Below are positions 46,537-55,879 of a DNA stretch of 64,000 bases, one piece after another. The stretch lies in contig NZ_JACJRU010000010.1 in NCBI RefSeq assembly GCF_014697425.1, positions 62,001 to 126,000 on the forward strand, read 5' to 3'. The notes beneath the pieces were generated by a model. That model ran no database searches and was not told the origin of the DNA. It saw nothing but the letters and a program-made list of their open reading frames with translations. Positions within the stretch are counted from its first letter, which is position 1, and each line of letters starts with the position of its first letter. The DNA comes from Nostoc sp. FACHB-110. GTDB taxonomy: Bacteria > Cyanobacteriota > Cyanobacteriia > Cyanobacteriales > Nostocaceae. A program made the position numbers and the translations under genes.

Positions 46537-47451
46537 ATGTTCTTTCTAGCCCAAAAAAGACGGTTTCTGAGTTGGATAGCTGTGGCAGTTACCAGCTTAG
46601 TTGTAGTTATTAGCTTGCCACTGCTAATCAATTCTACACACCAAACAGCACAAGCTATAACCACGCTACGAGTATATGCAGCAGTAAGTTTAACAGAGGT
46701 AATCCCAGAAATTGAAAGTGATTACAATGCAGCTAACCCCACTGCACCAATCACCTTCGTCAATACTTTTGATTCTTCTGGTGCTTTGCTCAATCAAATC
46801 AATCTACCAGCAAATGAGTCAGCTGGTATCCCAGACATTTTTATCTCGGCTGCAACAACCCAAATGAACAGCTTGCAAAGTGCTGGGAAATTAGCTTCGG
46901 GTTGGCCTAAAACAGTCGCCACCAACCGTCTCGTTTTGATTCGACCAACTACACCTACAGCTCCCGCACCAAGTCCAGCTATTGCTGCTTTTGATCAATT
47001 AACCAACGGTTCAGGCAGAACTGGTAGAAGAGGCATTGTGATAGGTGATCCAGCTACTGTTCCTGCCGGAGCCTATGCTAGAGAAGTGCTACAAAGTACT
47101 CTCACAGGCTGTGGCGGTGGTACTTACAATACACTGCTCAATAGTACAACTACTAACAAATTGGTATTTGCTAGCAATGTGCGTAATGTCTTGTCAGCAG
47201 TACAAAATAAAACGCTCAACGGCAATGTAATTGATGCCGGGATAGTTTACACAACCGACCAAAGAATTTCTAACAGTACGGCTTTAATTACAACAGCTGC
47301 ACAAAACTGTCATAGTGCAATTGTCTATCCGGCGGCTGTACTCAACAGAACGACTAACCTAAGTGCTGCCAATAGTTTTGCCAACTTCTTATCAAGTACG
47401 ACAGCCAGAAATAGGTTTACTACTCGCGGATTTGGTGTGCCTTCACTCTAG
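46537..47451 (+). CDS. modA: Molybdate-type ABC substrate-binding protein (ModA-like)
   Basis: A 304-residue periplasmic binding protein with a signal peptide or anchor (about 12-38, ending AQA). Family marks: VYAAVSLTEVIPEIE (oxyanion-binding Ser region), GIPDIFISAATTQMNSL, ATNRLVLIRPT and IGDPATVPAGAYAREVLQ. It binds molybdate or tungstate, possibly vanadate. No modB or modC gene is near, so the permease is encoded elsewhere or the protein serves another route. Two operators stand upstream. Confidence 0.82.
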   Translation: MFFLAQKRRFLSWIAVAVTSLVVVISLPLLINSTHQTAQAITTLRVYAAVSLTEVIPEIESDYNAANPTAPITFVNTFDSSGALLNQINLPANESAGIPDIFISAATTQMNSLQSAGKLASGWPKTVATNRLVLIRPTTPTAPAPSPAIAAFDQLTNGSGRTGRRGIVIGDPATVPAGAYAREVLQSTLTGCGGGTYNTLLNSTTTNKLVFASNVRNVLSAVQNKTLNGNVIDAGIVYTTDQRISNSTALITTAAQNCHSAIVYPAAVLNRTTNLSAANSFANFLSSTTARNRFTTRGFGVPSL

Positions 47452-47535
47452 ACATGGGAAATTTAGGCTTTCCAGAAAAATCAGCCCTTATTACTTGTAT
47501 AGCCTTGAATTTTGAAATACTTGGAGCTAAATCTG

Positions 47536-48243
47536 ATGAAATCAGCGCAAAAATTAGGATTCGTTGTTGGTATGGCTAGTGCCATTGCTATGAGTGGTGC
47601 ATATATTTCCCAAGCTCAAGCAGCCCAACTAAATCTAGTCAAAAATGGAGATTTTGAGGCAGACCCACTGGTAGATCCTAATTATGACCCTACCTTACCT
47701 AACCCTTTTATCACTGGATGGAAGAATGACAGCCAGTTTGAAGGTGGTGGTTATGCTATTCGACTGTCTAATTATCCCAACCCTGCGACTAATGGTTCAC
47801 GCAGTGTAGAGCTTGGTTACACTCCTCCAGGAACATTGGCTTATCTGTCTCAAACTTTGGCGACAAAAAAGGATGAGAAGTATCGACTCAGCTTTTATGT
47901 TGCTTCTGTAGAAGAAGCACCCCGCCTTGATAATTTGTTCCAAGTATTTGTTGGTGGACAAAAGCGGTTAGAACTAACAAACCTCACATTGGATAGTATT
48001 AACCCCGTCAACAATTTCAAAAAATATACTGTTGATTTTATTGCTAACTCTAAAGCTACAGAGTTAAAGTTTGCCAGCCACACCGGGTATGACTGGTTAA
48101 ACTTAGATGATGTCAGTGTCTACAAACTAGAAGATGACGATGCTCAAAGTGTACCTGAACCAACAGCTATCGGCGGCATTGTGGCTGCAGGCTTATTAGG
48201 TAGTTGGCTGCAACGTCGAAAAGTAGTGAGTGCAAAAGTGTGA
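47536..48243 (+). CDS. PEP-CTERM protein with DUF642-like beta-sandwich
   Basis: About 235 residues. Signal peptide (to about residue 30, ISQAQA), a galactose-binding-like beta-sandwich (NGDFEADP, NGSRSVELGYTPPGTLAYLSQTL, YRLSFYVAS, DWLNLDDVSVY) and a C-terminal PEP-CTERM sorting signal (VPEPTAIGG, a hydrophobic helix, then QRRK). Such proteins are exported and anchored or cut by exosortase. ATG 47536 is preceded by GGAG; the longer TTG frame from 47512 is less likely. It follows modA by 84 bp and may share its transcript. Confidence 0.8.
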   Translation: MKSAQKLGFVVGMASAIAMSGAYISQAQAAQLNLVKNGDFEADPLVDPNYDPTLPNPFITGWKNDSQFEGGGYAIRLSNYPNPATNGSRSVELGYTPPGTLAYLSQTLATKKDEKYRLSFYVASVEEAPRLDNLFQVFVGGQKRLELTNLTLDSINPVNNFKKYTVDFIANSKATELKFASHTGYDWLNLDDVSVYKLEDDDAQSVPEPTAIGGIVAAGLLGSWLQRRKVVSAKV

Positions 48244-48457
48244 AGCCTCGAATGTTAGGACTTATATAGTGCTCTTGGGGCAGGGGTGCAAGGGGGCAGT
48301 ACAAGAAAAGTAGGTTGGGTGTAGCGATAGCGTAACCCAACAAAGTATGCTCGGATGTTGGGTTTCGTTCCTCAACTCAAGCGTATTGGGATACAAGCTC
48401 CTTCCCACGAAGTTTTCACACTACCCCCAACACCCCACACCCTTATTCTTGACTAAA

Positions 48458-50296
48458 TTACGCAATGAAATTGTTGGCTGAGGTAGCTGTGACAATCTTG
48501 CGAATTTGGGCTTCTGTGAGACTTTTATTTGCACTCAACATCAAGGCTACTACTCCAGCTACATGAGGAGTAGCCATAGATGTTCCGTTCTTAGAACCGT
48601 ATTGATTACCAGGAAGAGTTGAATAAATACCCACACCTGGGGCTGTCACATAGCTAATTAATTCGTTTCCAGCGAGGTTAGACCAGCTAGCCATATTGCC
48701 AGATTTATCAACTGCACCAACAGCTAGTCCCCAGGTTTTTGCGTACCTAGCAGGATAGTATGGTATTGATTGACTCGCATTTCCCGTAGCCATCACAACG
48801 ATCGCACCTTTAGAGCTAGCATATTGAATAGCTGATTGTACGTCACTACTAGATTGTTCTTTACCTAGGCTCAGGTTAATTACATTCGCGCCATTATCAG
48901 CAGCGTAACGAATACCTTTGGCGATCGCAATATCAGAGCCAGAAGCATTATCAGTGAGAACTTTTACTGGCATAATCTTGGCATTATAAGCAATACCAGT
49001 GACACCAAAACTATTTTTTACTCCTGCGATCGTGCCGGCAACATGGGTTCCATGACCATTGTTGTCTAAAGTATTGTTGTTGTTATTAACAAAGTTCCAA
49101 CCATAAACATCATCAATATAGCCATTCCCATCATCGTCTTTGCCGTTACCTGCAATCTCTTTTGTGTTTTTCCAAATATTTTGACTCAAATCTGAATGAT
49201 TGCGGTCAACTCCACTATCTACAACAGCAACGGTAATTCCTTGACCTGTATATCCTTTTGCCCAAACTTCTGGGGCTTTGATGAGGTCTGCGCCCCAATT
49301 GTTACCACCCAAAGCCGGAACATCGGCAAAAGTCGTCTGACCTAAAGCTTGAGCTACGGCTGCGGCTGCATTAATTAAACCATAGCCATTGCTGGTGCGA
49401 AAACTATTTTTAACAGTGATAGCTTGAGCAACAATATTATTACTTTCGTTGGTTTCAATAATATTGTTGTAGCCATCAGCTTTGTATAGCAGATAATAAC
49501 TACCTGCCACAATATTGTTGACAATTTTCAGAGAGGTTGACTGGGAAATAGAAGCGCCTGCTGCTAAGTTAGCAACATCGTTTGAACCTAAATATAAATC
49601 ATCATTGCTGACAGTTTTATCTTTAGATAGATAAAACATAGTGGAGCTAGGAAAAGCATTGCCTACACCTTGATTTTTGACTTGATAACTAATTTTAAAG
49701 CTATCGCCAACTGTTATTGCACTGGGAGATACGGTATTTTGAATTATTAAATCTGTTTTCACCAGAGTAATATTCAAAGCTTTGGCAAATAGATTATTAG
49801 TCTCATTGCTTTCTGTTAATTCTTCACTGCCATCAGCTTGACACAATAAATAATAACTGCCTGCCGCAATACCATTATCAATTTTTAGGTTGACTGATTC
49901 TGAACTGTAGGCCCCAGTGGCAATACCATCAACGTAATCTGAACCTAAATAAGCATCATCATCGCTAATAGTTTGGTCTTTAGATAAATAAAACGTTGTA
50001 TAGCTGGAAAAGGCATTTGCCGAGCCTTGGTTTTTAACTTGATATTTGAGTTGTATTGTATTACCAACATCTGTTGAATTAGGTGATTCAACATTTTGAA
50101 TGATTAAGTCTGCTTGTGCAGTCGTCACAGCAGCAGCTTGAGTATTAATATTATTTGTTGCTAATGTGCTGCTGGATAATGGTAGATTACTCTGCAAACT
50201 TGATGTTAAAATATTGCTATGGATATCCTCTTTAAAAGAGTTACCTTTTTGAGTCAATTGATGAATAATATTTCTATGTCTTTCTGTAAATGCCAC
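48458..50296 (-). CDS. Subtilisin-like serine protease with two CARDB domains
   Basis: A 612-residue protein. After an N-terminal region of about 60 residues without a Sec signal come two CARDB-type domains (about 65-175 and 180-295; LKYQVKNQGSANAFSSYTTFYLSKD and its repeat ISYQVKNQGVGNAFPSSTMFYLSKD), then an S8 domain with the triad in VAVVDSGVDRNHSDL (Asp), NGHGTHVAGTIAG (His) and NGTSMATPHVAGV (Ser). The leader suggests export by a type I route or cytoplasmic location. It starts at GTG 50296. A TACCAA palindrome lies 272 bp upstream. Confidence 0.88.
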   Translation of the reverse strand: MAFTERHRNIIHQLTQKGNSFKEDIHSNILTSSLQSNLPLSSSTLATNNINTQAAAVTTAQADLIIQNVESPNSTDVGNTIQLKYQVKNQGSANAFSSYTTFYLSKDQTISDDDAYLGSDYVDGIATGAYSSESVNLKIDNGIAAGSYYLLCQADGSEELTESNETNNLFAKALNITLVKTDLIIQNTVSPSAITVGDSFKISYQVKNQGVGNAFPSSTMFYLSKDKTVSNDDLYLGSNDVANLAAGASISQSTSLKIVNNIVAGSYYLLYKADGYNNIIETNESNNIVAQAITVKNSFRTSNGYGLINAAAAVAQALGQTTFADVPALGGNNWGADLIKAPEVWAKGYTGQGITVAVVDSGVDRNHSDLSQNIWKNTKEIAGNGKDDDGNGYIDDVYGWNFVNNNNNTLDNNGHGTHVAGTIAGVKNSFGVTGIAYNAKIMPVKVLTDNASGSDIAIAKGIRYAADNGANVINLSLGKEQSSSDVQSAIQYASSKGAIVVMATGNASQSIPYYPARYAKTWGLAVGAVDKSGNMASWSNLAGNELISYVTAPGVGIYSTLPGNQYGSKNGTSMATPHVAGVVALMLSANKSLTEAQIRKIVTATSANNFIA

Positions 50297-50567
50297 TGTA
50301 ATATTTAGCTAAATAGATGACTAATTAATGTTGAGTTAGTATTGCAATCCTATTTGATTTACCAACTATTTGTAGAAGGTAAAGAATTTGTTTGGATCTG
50401 ATTAATACCATTCCTGCCTAAAGATGCACTGAATATTGATAAACGAACCGCAAAGAACGCCAAGAACGCCAAGTAATAGCGTCACTAATTAAGTGCAAGT
50501 TTATAAAGAATTGGTATTAGGACTGCTACATCCAACTGAAAGTTGAATTAAATACTAAAGCTTATAT

Positions 50568-50584
50568 TACCAATATAGTTGGTA
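50568..50584. promoter_or_regulatory. TACCAA-N5-TTGGTA operator, site 7
   Basis: TACCAA TATAG TTGGTA, perfect arms, 272 bp before the subtilase start and about 400 bp before the gene at 50989. Its target is uncertain. Confidence 0.65.
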
Positions 50585-50776
50585 CAAATCAATTAAATGT
50601 CATTATTCACTGACGTATAAGGCTTATGGTTGGGTTTGCTTATCCTATATACATTTTCGCAGTTTTTTACCTCCTTTTTTTATCTCTTTGTGAGAAATCC
50701 GGGTTCTAGTATTGAAGGTTGGGATGATTTCTAAGAGAGGTTTATGATTGTTTTAGAGGATGTTTTAAAAGTTTTG

Positions 50777-50936
50777 GGCGATTAGAAATCGCTACTACAC
50801 AAACAAAGACCACCTGCGCGGACTCATGAAAAATCAAAGGTTTTGAACCCACGAAGCTGGGTTTTGTCTGTGTAGCCAAGCCACTGCGCTGGGCGGGTTT
50901 CCCGACTCCCTCAATGGCGTGCGATTTCTAATCGCC
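50777..50936. repeat. Large palindromic dispersed repeat, copy B
   Basis: Ends are perfect 16-bp inverted repeats, GGCGATTAGAAATCGC and its complement. Its middle matches copy A at 6860-7022 but its arms differ, so the family shares a core and varies at the ends. Confidence 0.75.
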
Positions 50937-50988
50937 AAGGTAAAGTAAGAAATTAGACTTTTAAACGCATACTTAGCATTTGATACAA

Positions 50989-51444
50989 ATGAAGCTATTA
51001 GTTTTCTTCAACAAAACACTGGTATCCTACAGCGAAGTGGCGGATATAGATGGCTTAATTGAAAGGATAGTTATTTTTGCTCACCGACATAAATATGAGA
51101 ATAAGAAGGTAGATCGCTATACTTTAGTGATCATGAAGTCAGGTTTATGGCTGATGCTAACTGGACTATCAGCGAGCCTGAGAATTTCAATATCAATTCA
51201 GCCAGATAAAACTGAAATAACCTTAAGTGATTATGTTAAAGAATTTAGGCTAAAACAATTCATTTTTTTAGCTACTTTTTTGATTAGCTCTCCACTATTT
51301 TTTTGGAGTAATTTTGCTGGCATTTTCCTCATTCTAATTTTCCCTGCCTATGGTGCATTTAGGCAATATCGGTTGATGGAGGACATGAAAGTAGAAATTG
51401 ATGATTATTTTAGGCAAAGATTGGCAAAGCCGAATACAGGGTGA
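50989..51444 (+). CDS. Small membrane protein of unknown function
   Basis: About 151 residues with two adjacent hydrophobic helices (about 92-112 and 115-132) after a soluble N-terminal half. I do not recognise it. The frame opens at a TTG (50980), but ATG 50989 (MKLLVFFN) is the better start. No ribosome site is clear. Confidence 0.5.
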   Translation: MKLLVFFNKTLVSYSEVADIDGLIERIVIFAHRHKYENKKVDRYTLVIMKSGLWLMLTGLSASLRISISIQPDKTEITLSDYVKEFRLKQFIFLATFLISSPLFFWSNFAGIFLILIFPAYGAFRQYRLMEDMKVEIDDYFRQRLAKPNTG

Positions 51445-51508
51445 AGGTAATGTAGTGCGATTGCCCTGATGCTTGGTATGAATGCCCAGCAACTATCCAA
51501 TTTTGACC

Positions 51509-51676
51509 CTTACGGGTTCGCGTCCACAGCGAATTGCGGTAGCGAGCCTGCGTTAGCGCAGCGTTAGCGAATCTTTGAGCGTCGGAACGAGCGTCGCATC
51601 CGCCGCGAATGGCGTTAGCGCAGCGGTAGCGAGCCTGCGATAGCGAAGCGTTAGCGAGGAACGAGCGTCGCGTCAT
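51509..51676. repeat. Iterated GCGTTAGCG / GAGCGTCG repeat block
   Basis: About 170 bases in which GTTAGCG, GTAGCGAGCCTGCG and GGAACGAGCGTCGC recur in imperfect tandem, in contrast with the AT-rich surroundings. Looks like piled-up small Nostoc repeats. Confidence 0.7.
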
Positions 51677-51712
51677 TGCGAATTGGTATCATTCCTGATA
51701 CTGACGAACTCA

Positions 51713-51738
51713 ACAAAAAACCCGCCGAAGCGGGTTTT
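51713..51738 (-). terminator. Rho-independent terminator of the 51-residue ORF
   Basis: On the minus strand, stem AACCCGC-TTCG-GCGGGTT followed by TTTT. The arms are 51730-51736 and 51719-51725. It lies about 45 bp past the small ORF and supports it as a transcription unit. Confidence 0.8.
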
Positions 51739-51782
51739 CCACACAACAAAACTATCAACAATCAACTCTTGCCTTAGCAGTT

Positions 51783-51938
51783 TTAGCCTAGGTATCTCAT
51801 CTCTGCTTCTAATTGATGAATTAACTTTTCGTTACCTTGAGCTTTTGCTACTTCTAAGCGATGCTCTAAATTCTTTCTAAGATTTTGTCTGTGTGCTTCT
51901 TTAGCTTGTCTCATAGCCTGTAATCTATTTTGATTCAT
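51783..51938 (-). CDS. 51-residue charged helical protein
   Basis: A short frame below common size cut-offs. It begins MNQNRLQAMRQAKEAHRQ and ends EMRYLG. It is rich in Arg, Lys, Glu, Gln and Leu and would be one or two helices. ATG 51938 has GAGG 9-12 bases upstream, and a strong terminator follows the stop, so it is likely real. I do not recognise a family. Confidence 0.65.
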   Translation of the reverse strand: MNQNRLQAMRQAKEAHRQNLRKNLEHRLEVAKAQGNEKLIHQLEAEMRYLG

Positions 51939-52042
51939 AGTGATTAACCTCATTATTCTTTTTTATGTCTGTTACTCCTAACATAGCACAAGTTTTGTAG
52001 CTGTTGCTACAGAATTTATGACTGAGTATATGTGATGTTAAT

Positions 52043-52852
52043 ATGTTTATGCAAAAAAGTCAATTGAATCAGCGATCGCTCATAACATTACTCAGCGATT
52101 TTGGCGATCGTGATGTTTATGTCGGGGTAATGAAGGGTATAATTACTCAAATCAACCCGATGCTTCAGGTGATCGACTTAACGCACCAAATTCCACCACA
52201 AGATATTGCTGCTGCTAGGTTTTGTTTGATGAATGCTTATCCCTACTTTCCCGATGGGAGTGTGCATATAGCAGTGGTAGATCCTGGTGTTGGTAGTCAA
52301 CGACGAGCGATCGCCGTAGAATTGAAAAAAGGGTTTTTAGTCGGGCCAGATAATGGCATCTTCAGCGGAGTATTAAGCCAAAACCCCGCCATTGCAGCCG
52401 TAGAACTAACCAACTCTAATTATTGGCTAACTGCTCAACCTAGCCGCACCTTTCACGGTAGAGATATTTTTGCACCTGTGGGAGCTAACCTTGCTAGTGG
52501 TGTTCCCTTAAAACAGCTAGGACAAGAAATCAACCCAGCTACTTTAGTCAAGCTAGATATCGGCGAATGTCAAAAAACTAGCCGTGGTGTGTTGGGTTGT
52601 ATTCAATATATAGATGGCTTTGGTAACTTAATCAGCAACATCCCAGGAAATTATGTAAAAGGTAAAATTTGGCAGGTGCAACTTGCTGGGTTGACAATAC
52701 CAGGGTGTGAAACGTACAGTAATGGCGAAGTTGGCGAAGCCATAGCTTTAATTGGGAGTCATGGCTGGGTAGAAATTGCCATCAATGGAGGTGATGCACA
52801 TACACAGTTGCAGATAAACTGCCATGATGCTTTAGAAGTCATTAATTATTAG
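52043..52852 (+). CDS. SAM hydroxide adenosyltransferase (DUF62 family)
   Basis: A 269-residue protein of the fluorinase/chlorinase-like family. LITLLSDFGDRDVYVGVMKG, the VIDLTHQIPPQDIAAARF segment and VVDPGVGSQRRAIAV hold the conserved Asp-Arg-His pattern of members that hydrolyse S-adenosylmethionine to adenosine and methionine. FHGRDIFAPVGANLASG and IDGFGNLISN complete the signature. Not a halogenase by these features. Confidence 0.88.
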   Translation: MFMQKSQLNQRSLITLLSDFGDRDVYVGVMKGIITQINPMLQVIDLTHQIPPQDIAAARFCLMNAYPYFPDGSVHIAVVDPGVGSQRRAIAVELKKGFLVGPDNGIFSGVLSQNPAIAAVELTNSNYWLTAQPSRTFHGRDIFAPVGANLASGVPLKQLGQEINPATLVKLDIGECQKTSRGVLGCIQYIDGFGNLISNIPGNYVKGKIWQVQLAGLTIPGCETYSNGEVGEAIALIGSHGWVEIAINGGDAHTQLQINCHDALEVINY

Positions 52853-52893
52853 ACTAGATACTGGAAATACAGCTGACTTATGATTATTTATCT

Positions 52894-53550
52894 ATGACTA
52901 CACAAACCGTAGCTCCATCACCAGTGTATCAAGGGCAGTTTGGCGAATTTACCATTGACCAGAGCGATCGCACTGGCGTGATTATTTATCGCACTGGCTT
53001 AATGGTAGCGGCACTCAGCTTTGCTGTGGGTAGTGGTTTAGCATTGTTTAACAATAACCCTACTGCCATCCAAGCACTTACGCCTCTATATACTTGCTTT
53101 AGTTTAGCTTTGGGTGTCAGCTTGCTAACTATCCATATATACATGGCTCCGTTGCACCGACTTTTGCAAGTTTTTTGGTTAATTGGGAGTATTTGTGCAT
53201 TTATCTTTGCTCACGTTGACAGCCACCCTTTTGCTGTGACTGTGTACACCAACCCACTAACTATCTTGGGAGTTGGTTTTACTTTTGCGGCGTTGACAGG
53301 TATTTATTTTAAAGAAGCCTTTTGCTTTAATCGTCTAGAAACTAAAGCTTTAACTTTCATAGTTCCCTCGCTGTTACTTGGACATCTTGTCGGAATATTA
53401 CCTATTCAAGTAGAACAGATTCTTTTAGGAATTTGGGCAACTTTATTTTTAGTATTTGCTTTGCGGAAAACATTCCAAGCAATTCCCGCAGATATTGGTG
53501 ATAAATCTGTATTTGCATATTTAAAAGCTCAACGTTCAGCCAAAATGTAA
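52894..53550 (+). CDS. DUF2301 membrane protein
   Basis: A 218-residue integral membrane protein with six to seven helices and family features RTGLMVAALSFAVGSGLALF and TGIYFKEAFCFNRLETKALTF. Function unknown. Its stop (TAA at 53548-53550) shares one base with the next start, TAATG, so the two genes are coupled. Confidence 0.8.
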   Translation: MTTQTVAPSPVYQGQFGEFTIDQSDRTGVIIYRTGLMVAALSFAVGSGLALFNNNPTAIQALTPLYTCFSLALGVSLLTIHIYMAPLHRLLQVFWLIGSICAFIFAHVDSHPFAVTVYTNPLTILGVGFTFAALTGIYFKEAFCFNRLETKALTFIVPSLLLGHLVGILPIQVEQILLGIWATLFLVFALRKTFQAIPADIGDKSVFAYLKAQRSAKM

Positions 53551-54239
53551 TGCAAAGAAGAAAACATCAGGACAGAAAATTGCTCAAATTCAGGCTAATT
53601 AAGTACCAAGAAATATGGATGTTGACAATACAGGGATGGTTAATACTGATTACAGTATTGACTATCTCTATATTTTTTATTATTAGTAAATTATATCCAT
53701 TTCTTGCTGTTAATGCACCCCTCAAATCAGCAGATGTCTTAGTTGTAGAAGGATGGATATCTGATTATTCGCTCAAAAAAGCAGCCGAGGAATTTAAGCA
53801 TGGTGCTTATAGCCAAATATTAACGGTAGGAACAAACGTAGACCAAGGATTTTATCTAGCCGAATATAAAAATTTTGCCGAAATTTCCGCCGCTACATTA
53901 CAAAAAATGGGTATCCCGAAAGAAAAATTAATTGCTATTCCTGTACCCGAAGTTACAAGAAATAGGACAATTGCCGCAGCGATCGCTGTACAGCAGTATA
54001 TTGAAGATAAAGATTTACCAGTCAGATCAATTAACTTATTTACCAGCGATGCTCATGCGCGTAGAAGCTGGCTAATATTTAAAAATACCTTAGCTCCTAA
54101 AATTCCTGTAGGAGTGATTGCGACTAATCCTCCTAATTATAATTCTCATAAATGGTGGAGTTCTAGTGAAGGAGTAAGAGTTATCATGAGTGAAGCGATC
54201 GCATATTTTTATGCTTTATTTATAAGTTGGAAAGTTTAA
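53550..54239 (+). CDS. YdcF/ElyC-like (DUF218) membrane protein
   Basis: A 229-residue protein with one N-terminal helix (about 26-45), then a DUF218-like domain: ADVLVVEGWISDYSLKKAAEEF, the ILTVGTNVDQG turn and FTSDAHARRSWLIFKNTLAP. DUF218 proteins act near cell-envelope synthesis, but their reactions are mostly unknown. Translationally coupled to the DUF2301 gene. Confidence 0.75.
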   Translation: MQRRKHQDRKLLKFRLIKYQEIWMLTIQGWLILITVLTISIFFIISKLYPFLAVNAPLKSADVLVVEGWISDYSLKKAAEEFKHGAYSQILTVGTNVDQGFYLAEYKNFAEISAATLQKMGIPKEKLIAIPVPEVTRNRTIAAAIAVQQYIEDKDLPVRSINLFTSDAHARRSWLIFKNTLAPKIPVGVIATNPPNYNSHKWWSSSEGVRVIMSEAIAYFYALFISWKV

Positions 54240-54247
54240 TCAAAATA

Positions 54248-54300
54248 GGACATACGCACAAAGGTTGTCTGTGGAGACTAGGTGTACATGATATAAGTCC
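54248..54300. repeat. Dispersed repeat with inverted ends, second copy
   Basis: GGACATACGCACAAAG to ATAAGTCC, related to 43190-43277 (both carry ACGCACAAAG and GAGACT). Confidence 0.5.
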
Positions 54301-54312
54301 TGCAAAAACAAA

Positions 54313-54341
54313 ATAACCGACTTTTTTGCAACGTCGGTTAT
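54313..54341. terminator. Stem-loop between YdcF-like gene and tldE
   Basis: Perfect 9-bp arms ATAACCGAC and GTCGGTTAT around an 11-base loop with T6, between convergent genes. Confidence 0.55.
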
Positions 54342-54370
54342 CTCAAGCTAGTTAATTTTGACAAATCGAA

Positions 54371-55711
54371 TTACTCACCAGTAATTGAAAGACCATCCAC
54401 CCAAACTCTAGGAGAAATCCCACCTGGTGTTAATTCAACTTTTTGTTCTACATAAACAATTGACTTCAAAACTTGTAAAAAATCACCAGCTACTGTTGCT
54501 GACTCAACACTTGTCTTCTCGCCTTTGTTAATTAGCCAACCATCAAAAGGTAAAGAAAACGAACCTTGCAACGCTTTTACACCAGCGTGTAAAGCTTGTA
54601 AGTCATCAATTAAAATCACATTTTCCGCAGTTTCTAAGCTGAATTCCTGCTCAGGATGTGCAGCAGCAAATATATGATAAAAATTTGGGCTGACACTAAC
54701 TTTAGCACCAATACTGGCATTACCTGTAGGTTGAGCATTCAGTCTTTTTGCAGTACCAGCACTGTGTAAAAAGCCTGTTAAAATACCATTCTCAATCAAT
54801 TTTACTTGACGAGTTGGTGTTCCTTCACCATCAAAAGTCTCTGCACCAATATTAGCTGGATGCAAAGCATCATCATAAACAGAAAGTAAAGGAGAAGCTA
54901 TTTGTTTACCCAAATCATCAGGCGTAGACAAACTTTGCTTATCTAAAATGTTTTGTGCATTAAACAAGTTAGAAAAAGCACCCAGTAAACTTAAAAAAGC
55001 ATCTGGAGAAAAGACAACTAAATATTTACCAGATTGAATTTTTTCGTAGTTTAAATGGCTGATAGTTTTGTCAGCAGCTTCTTTGATGCAGCCATTAATA
55101 TCCAGATCATCAACACTACGGCTAATTCTAAACCCCATTCCGCTACGAGGCTTTTTACCCTCTTGTTCTGTTTTGCTGTAAAGATAAACTGATGCAATGG
55201 AATGAGATTCAGTTCGGACTGCACCTTCGCTGTTGAGATAAAATCTATCTATATCTCTTTGCGCCAAGCCGTTATAAGGTACTCCATTAATTGCTGGATG
55301 AGCAGATAATAATTCTTTTTCTGCTACTAATAATTTGTCTATTAGTTCGGAAACTGGAGCTTGAGGTGCTTTATCATGAGGCGTATTCGCAATAGGAACT
55401 GTCGCCTCTGGACTAAAATCAGGTACATTTTCTTTGACACCAAAAAAACTAGCATCGTAGGCTGTTTTTAGGGCTAATTCTAATCCTTTGGGGTCTACAT
55501 CTGTAGTGCTGGTAATGCCAATTGTGTTTTGTTCATTCCAGACACGCACAGTTATACCAGAGCGATTTGAGGCTTTAACTTGTTTGGGTTCACCTTGATC
55601 TACTTGGACGCTAGTTTCGTCTATAGTTGAACCATAAATGTCAAATTTTTTGATGCCAAGTTTATCAGCATTTTCCTTGGCGTAATTTGCAATTTCAGTG
55701 ATGTTGGCCAT
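54371..55711 (-). CDS. tldE: TldE/PmbA family protein
   Basis: About 446 residues of the TldD/PmbA family, the partner subunit that lacks its own metal motif. Typical segments: VDQGEPKQVKASNRSGITVRVW, YNGLAQRDIDRFYLNSEGA and GGISPRVWVDGLSITGE. With TldD it forms a heterodimeric peptidase that degrades unfolded or leader peptides. It starts at ATG 55711 (a TTG 6 bases earlier is possible). tldD lies upstream on the same strand. Confidence 0.9.
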   Translation of the reverse strand: MANITEIANYAKENADKLGIKKFDIYGSTIDETSVQVDQGEPKQVKASNRSGITVRVWNEQNTIGITSTTDVDPKGLELALKTAYDASFFGVKENVPDFSPEATVPIANTPHDKAPQAPVSELIDKLLVAEKELLSAHPAINGVPYNGLAQRDIDRFYLNSEGAVRTESHSIASVYLYSKTEQEGKKPRSGMGFRISRSVDDLDINGCIKEAADKTISHLNYEKIQSGKYLVVFSPDAFLSLLGAFSNLFNAQNILDKQSLSTPDDLGKQIASPLLSVYDDALHPANIGAETFDGEGTPTRQVKLIENGILTGFLHSAGTAKRLNAQPTGNASIGAKVSVSPNFYHIFAAAHPEQEFSLETAENVILIDDLQALHAGVKALQGSFSLPFDGWLINKGEKTSVESATVAGDFLQVLKSIVYVEQKVELTPGGISPRVWVDGLSITGE

Positions 55712-55717
55712 AGTCAA

Positions 55718-55879
55718 TTTTTGATTTTTGATATCTTTTGAAGTGGGACTGGTGATGACACTCCGAAGTTTGCAAGGACGGGGGGAACTCCCGAACTTTG
55801 CTCAACGCGGGGAACCCGCGCACGCAACTTCTCTCCATCCCACAAGAATTTAGGATATTTTTTATGTGGAAGTCTCTAA
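55718..55879. repeat. Intergenic repeat between tldD and tldE
   Basis: GC-rich block at 55761-55838 with AACTCCCG, AACCCGCGCACGC and ACTTCTCTCC, like other Nostoc small repeats. No gene. Confidence 0.4.

Larger units (their letters stand above)
50297..50988. other. Intergenic region with operator and palindromic repeat
   Basis: About 690 bases containing operator site 7, an AGCGTC-poor dispersed word near 50341 and the large palindromic repeat at 50777-50936. No gene seen. Confidence 0.5.
51445..51782. other. Intergenic region rich in short GC repeats
   Basis: Contains degenerate GC-rich iterations at 51509-51676 and the minus-strand terminator at 51713-51738. ORFs across the GC-rich part are repeat artefacts. 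Confidence 0.55.

Noticed and set aside
51410..51676. Minus-strand ORF of 88 codons rich in Ala and Arg
   Set aside because: It is made from the GC-rich iterated repeat; the protein is low-complexity.
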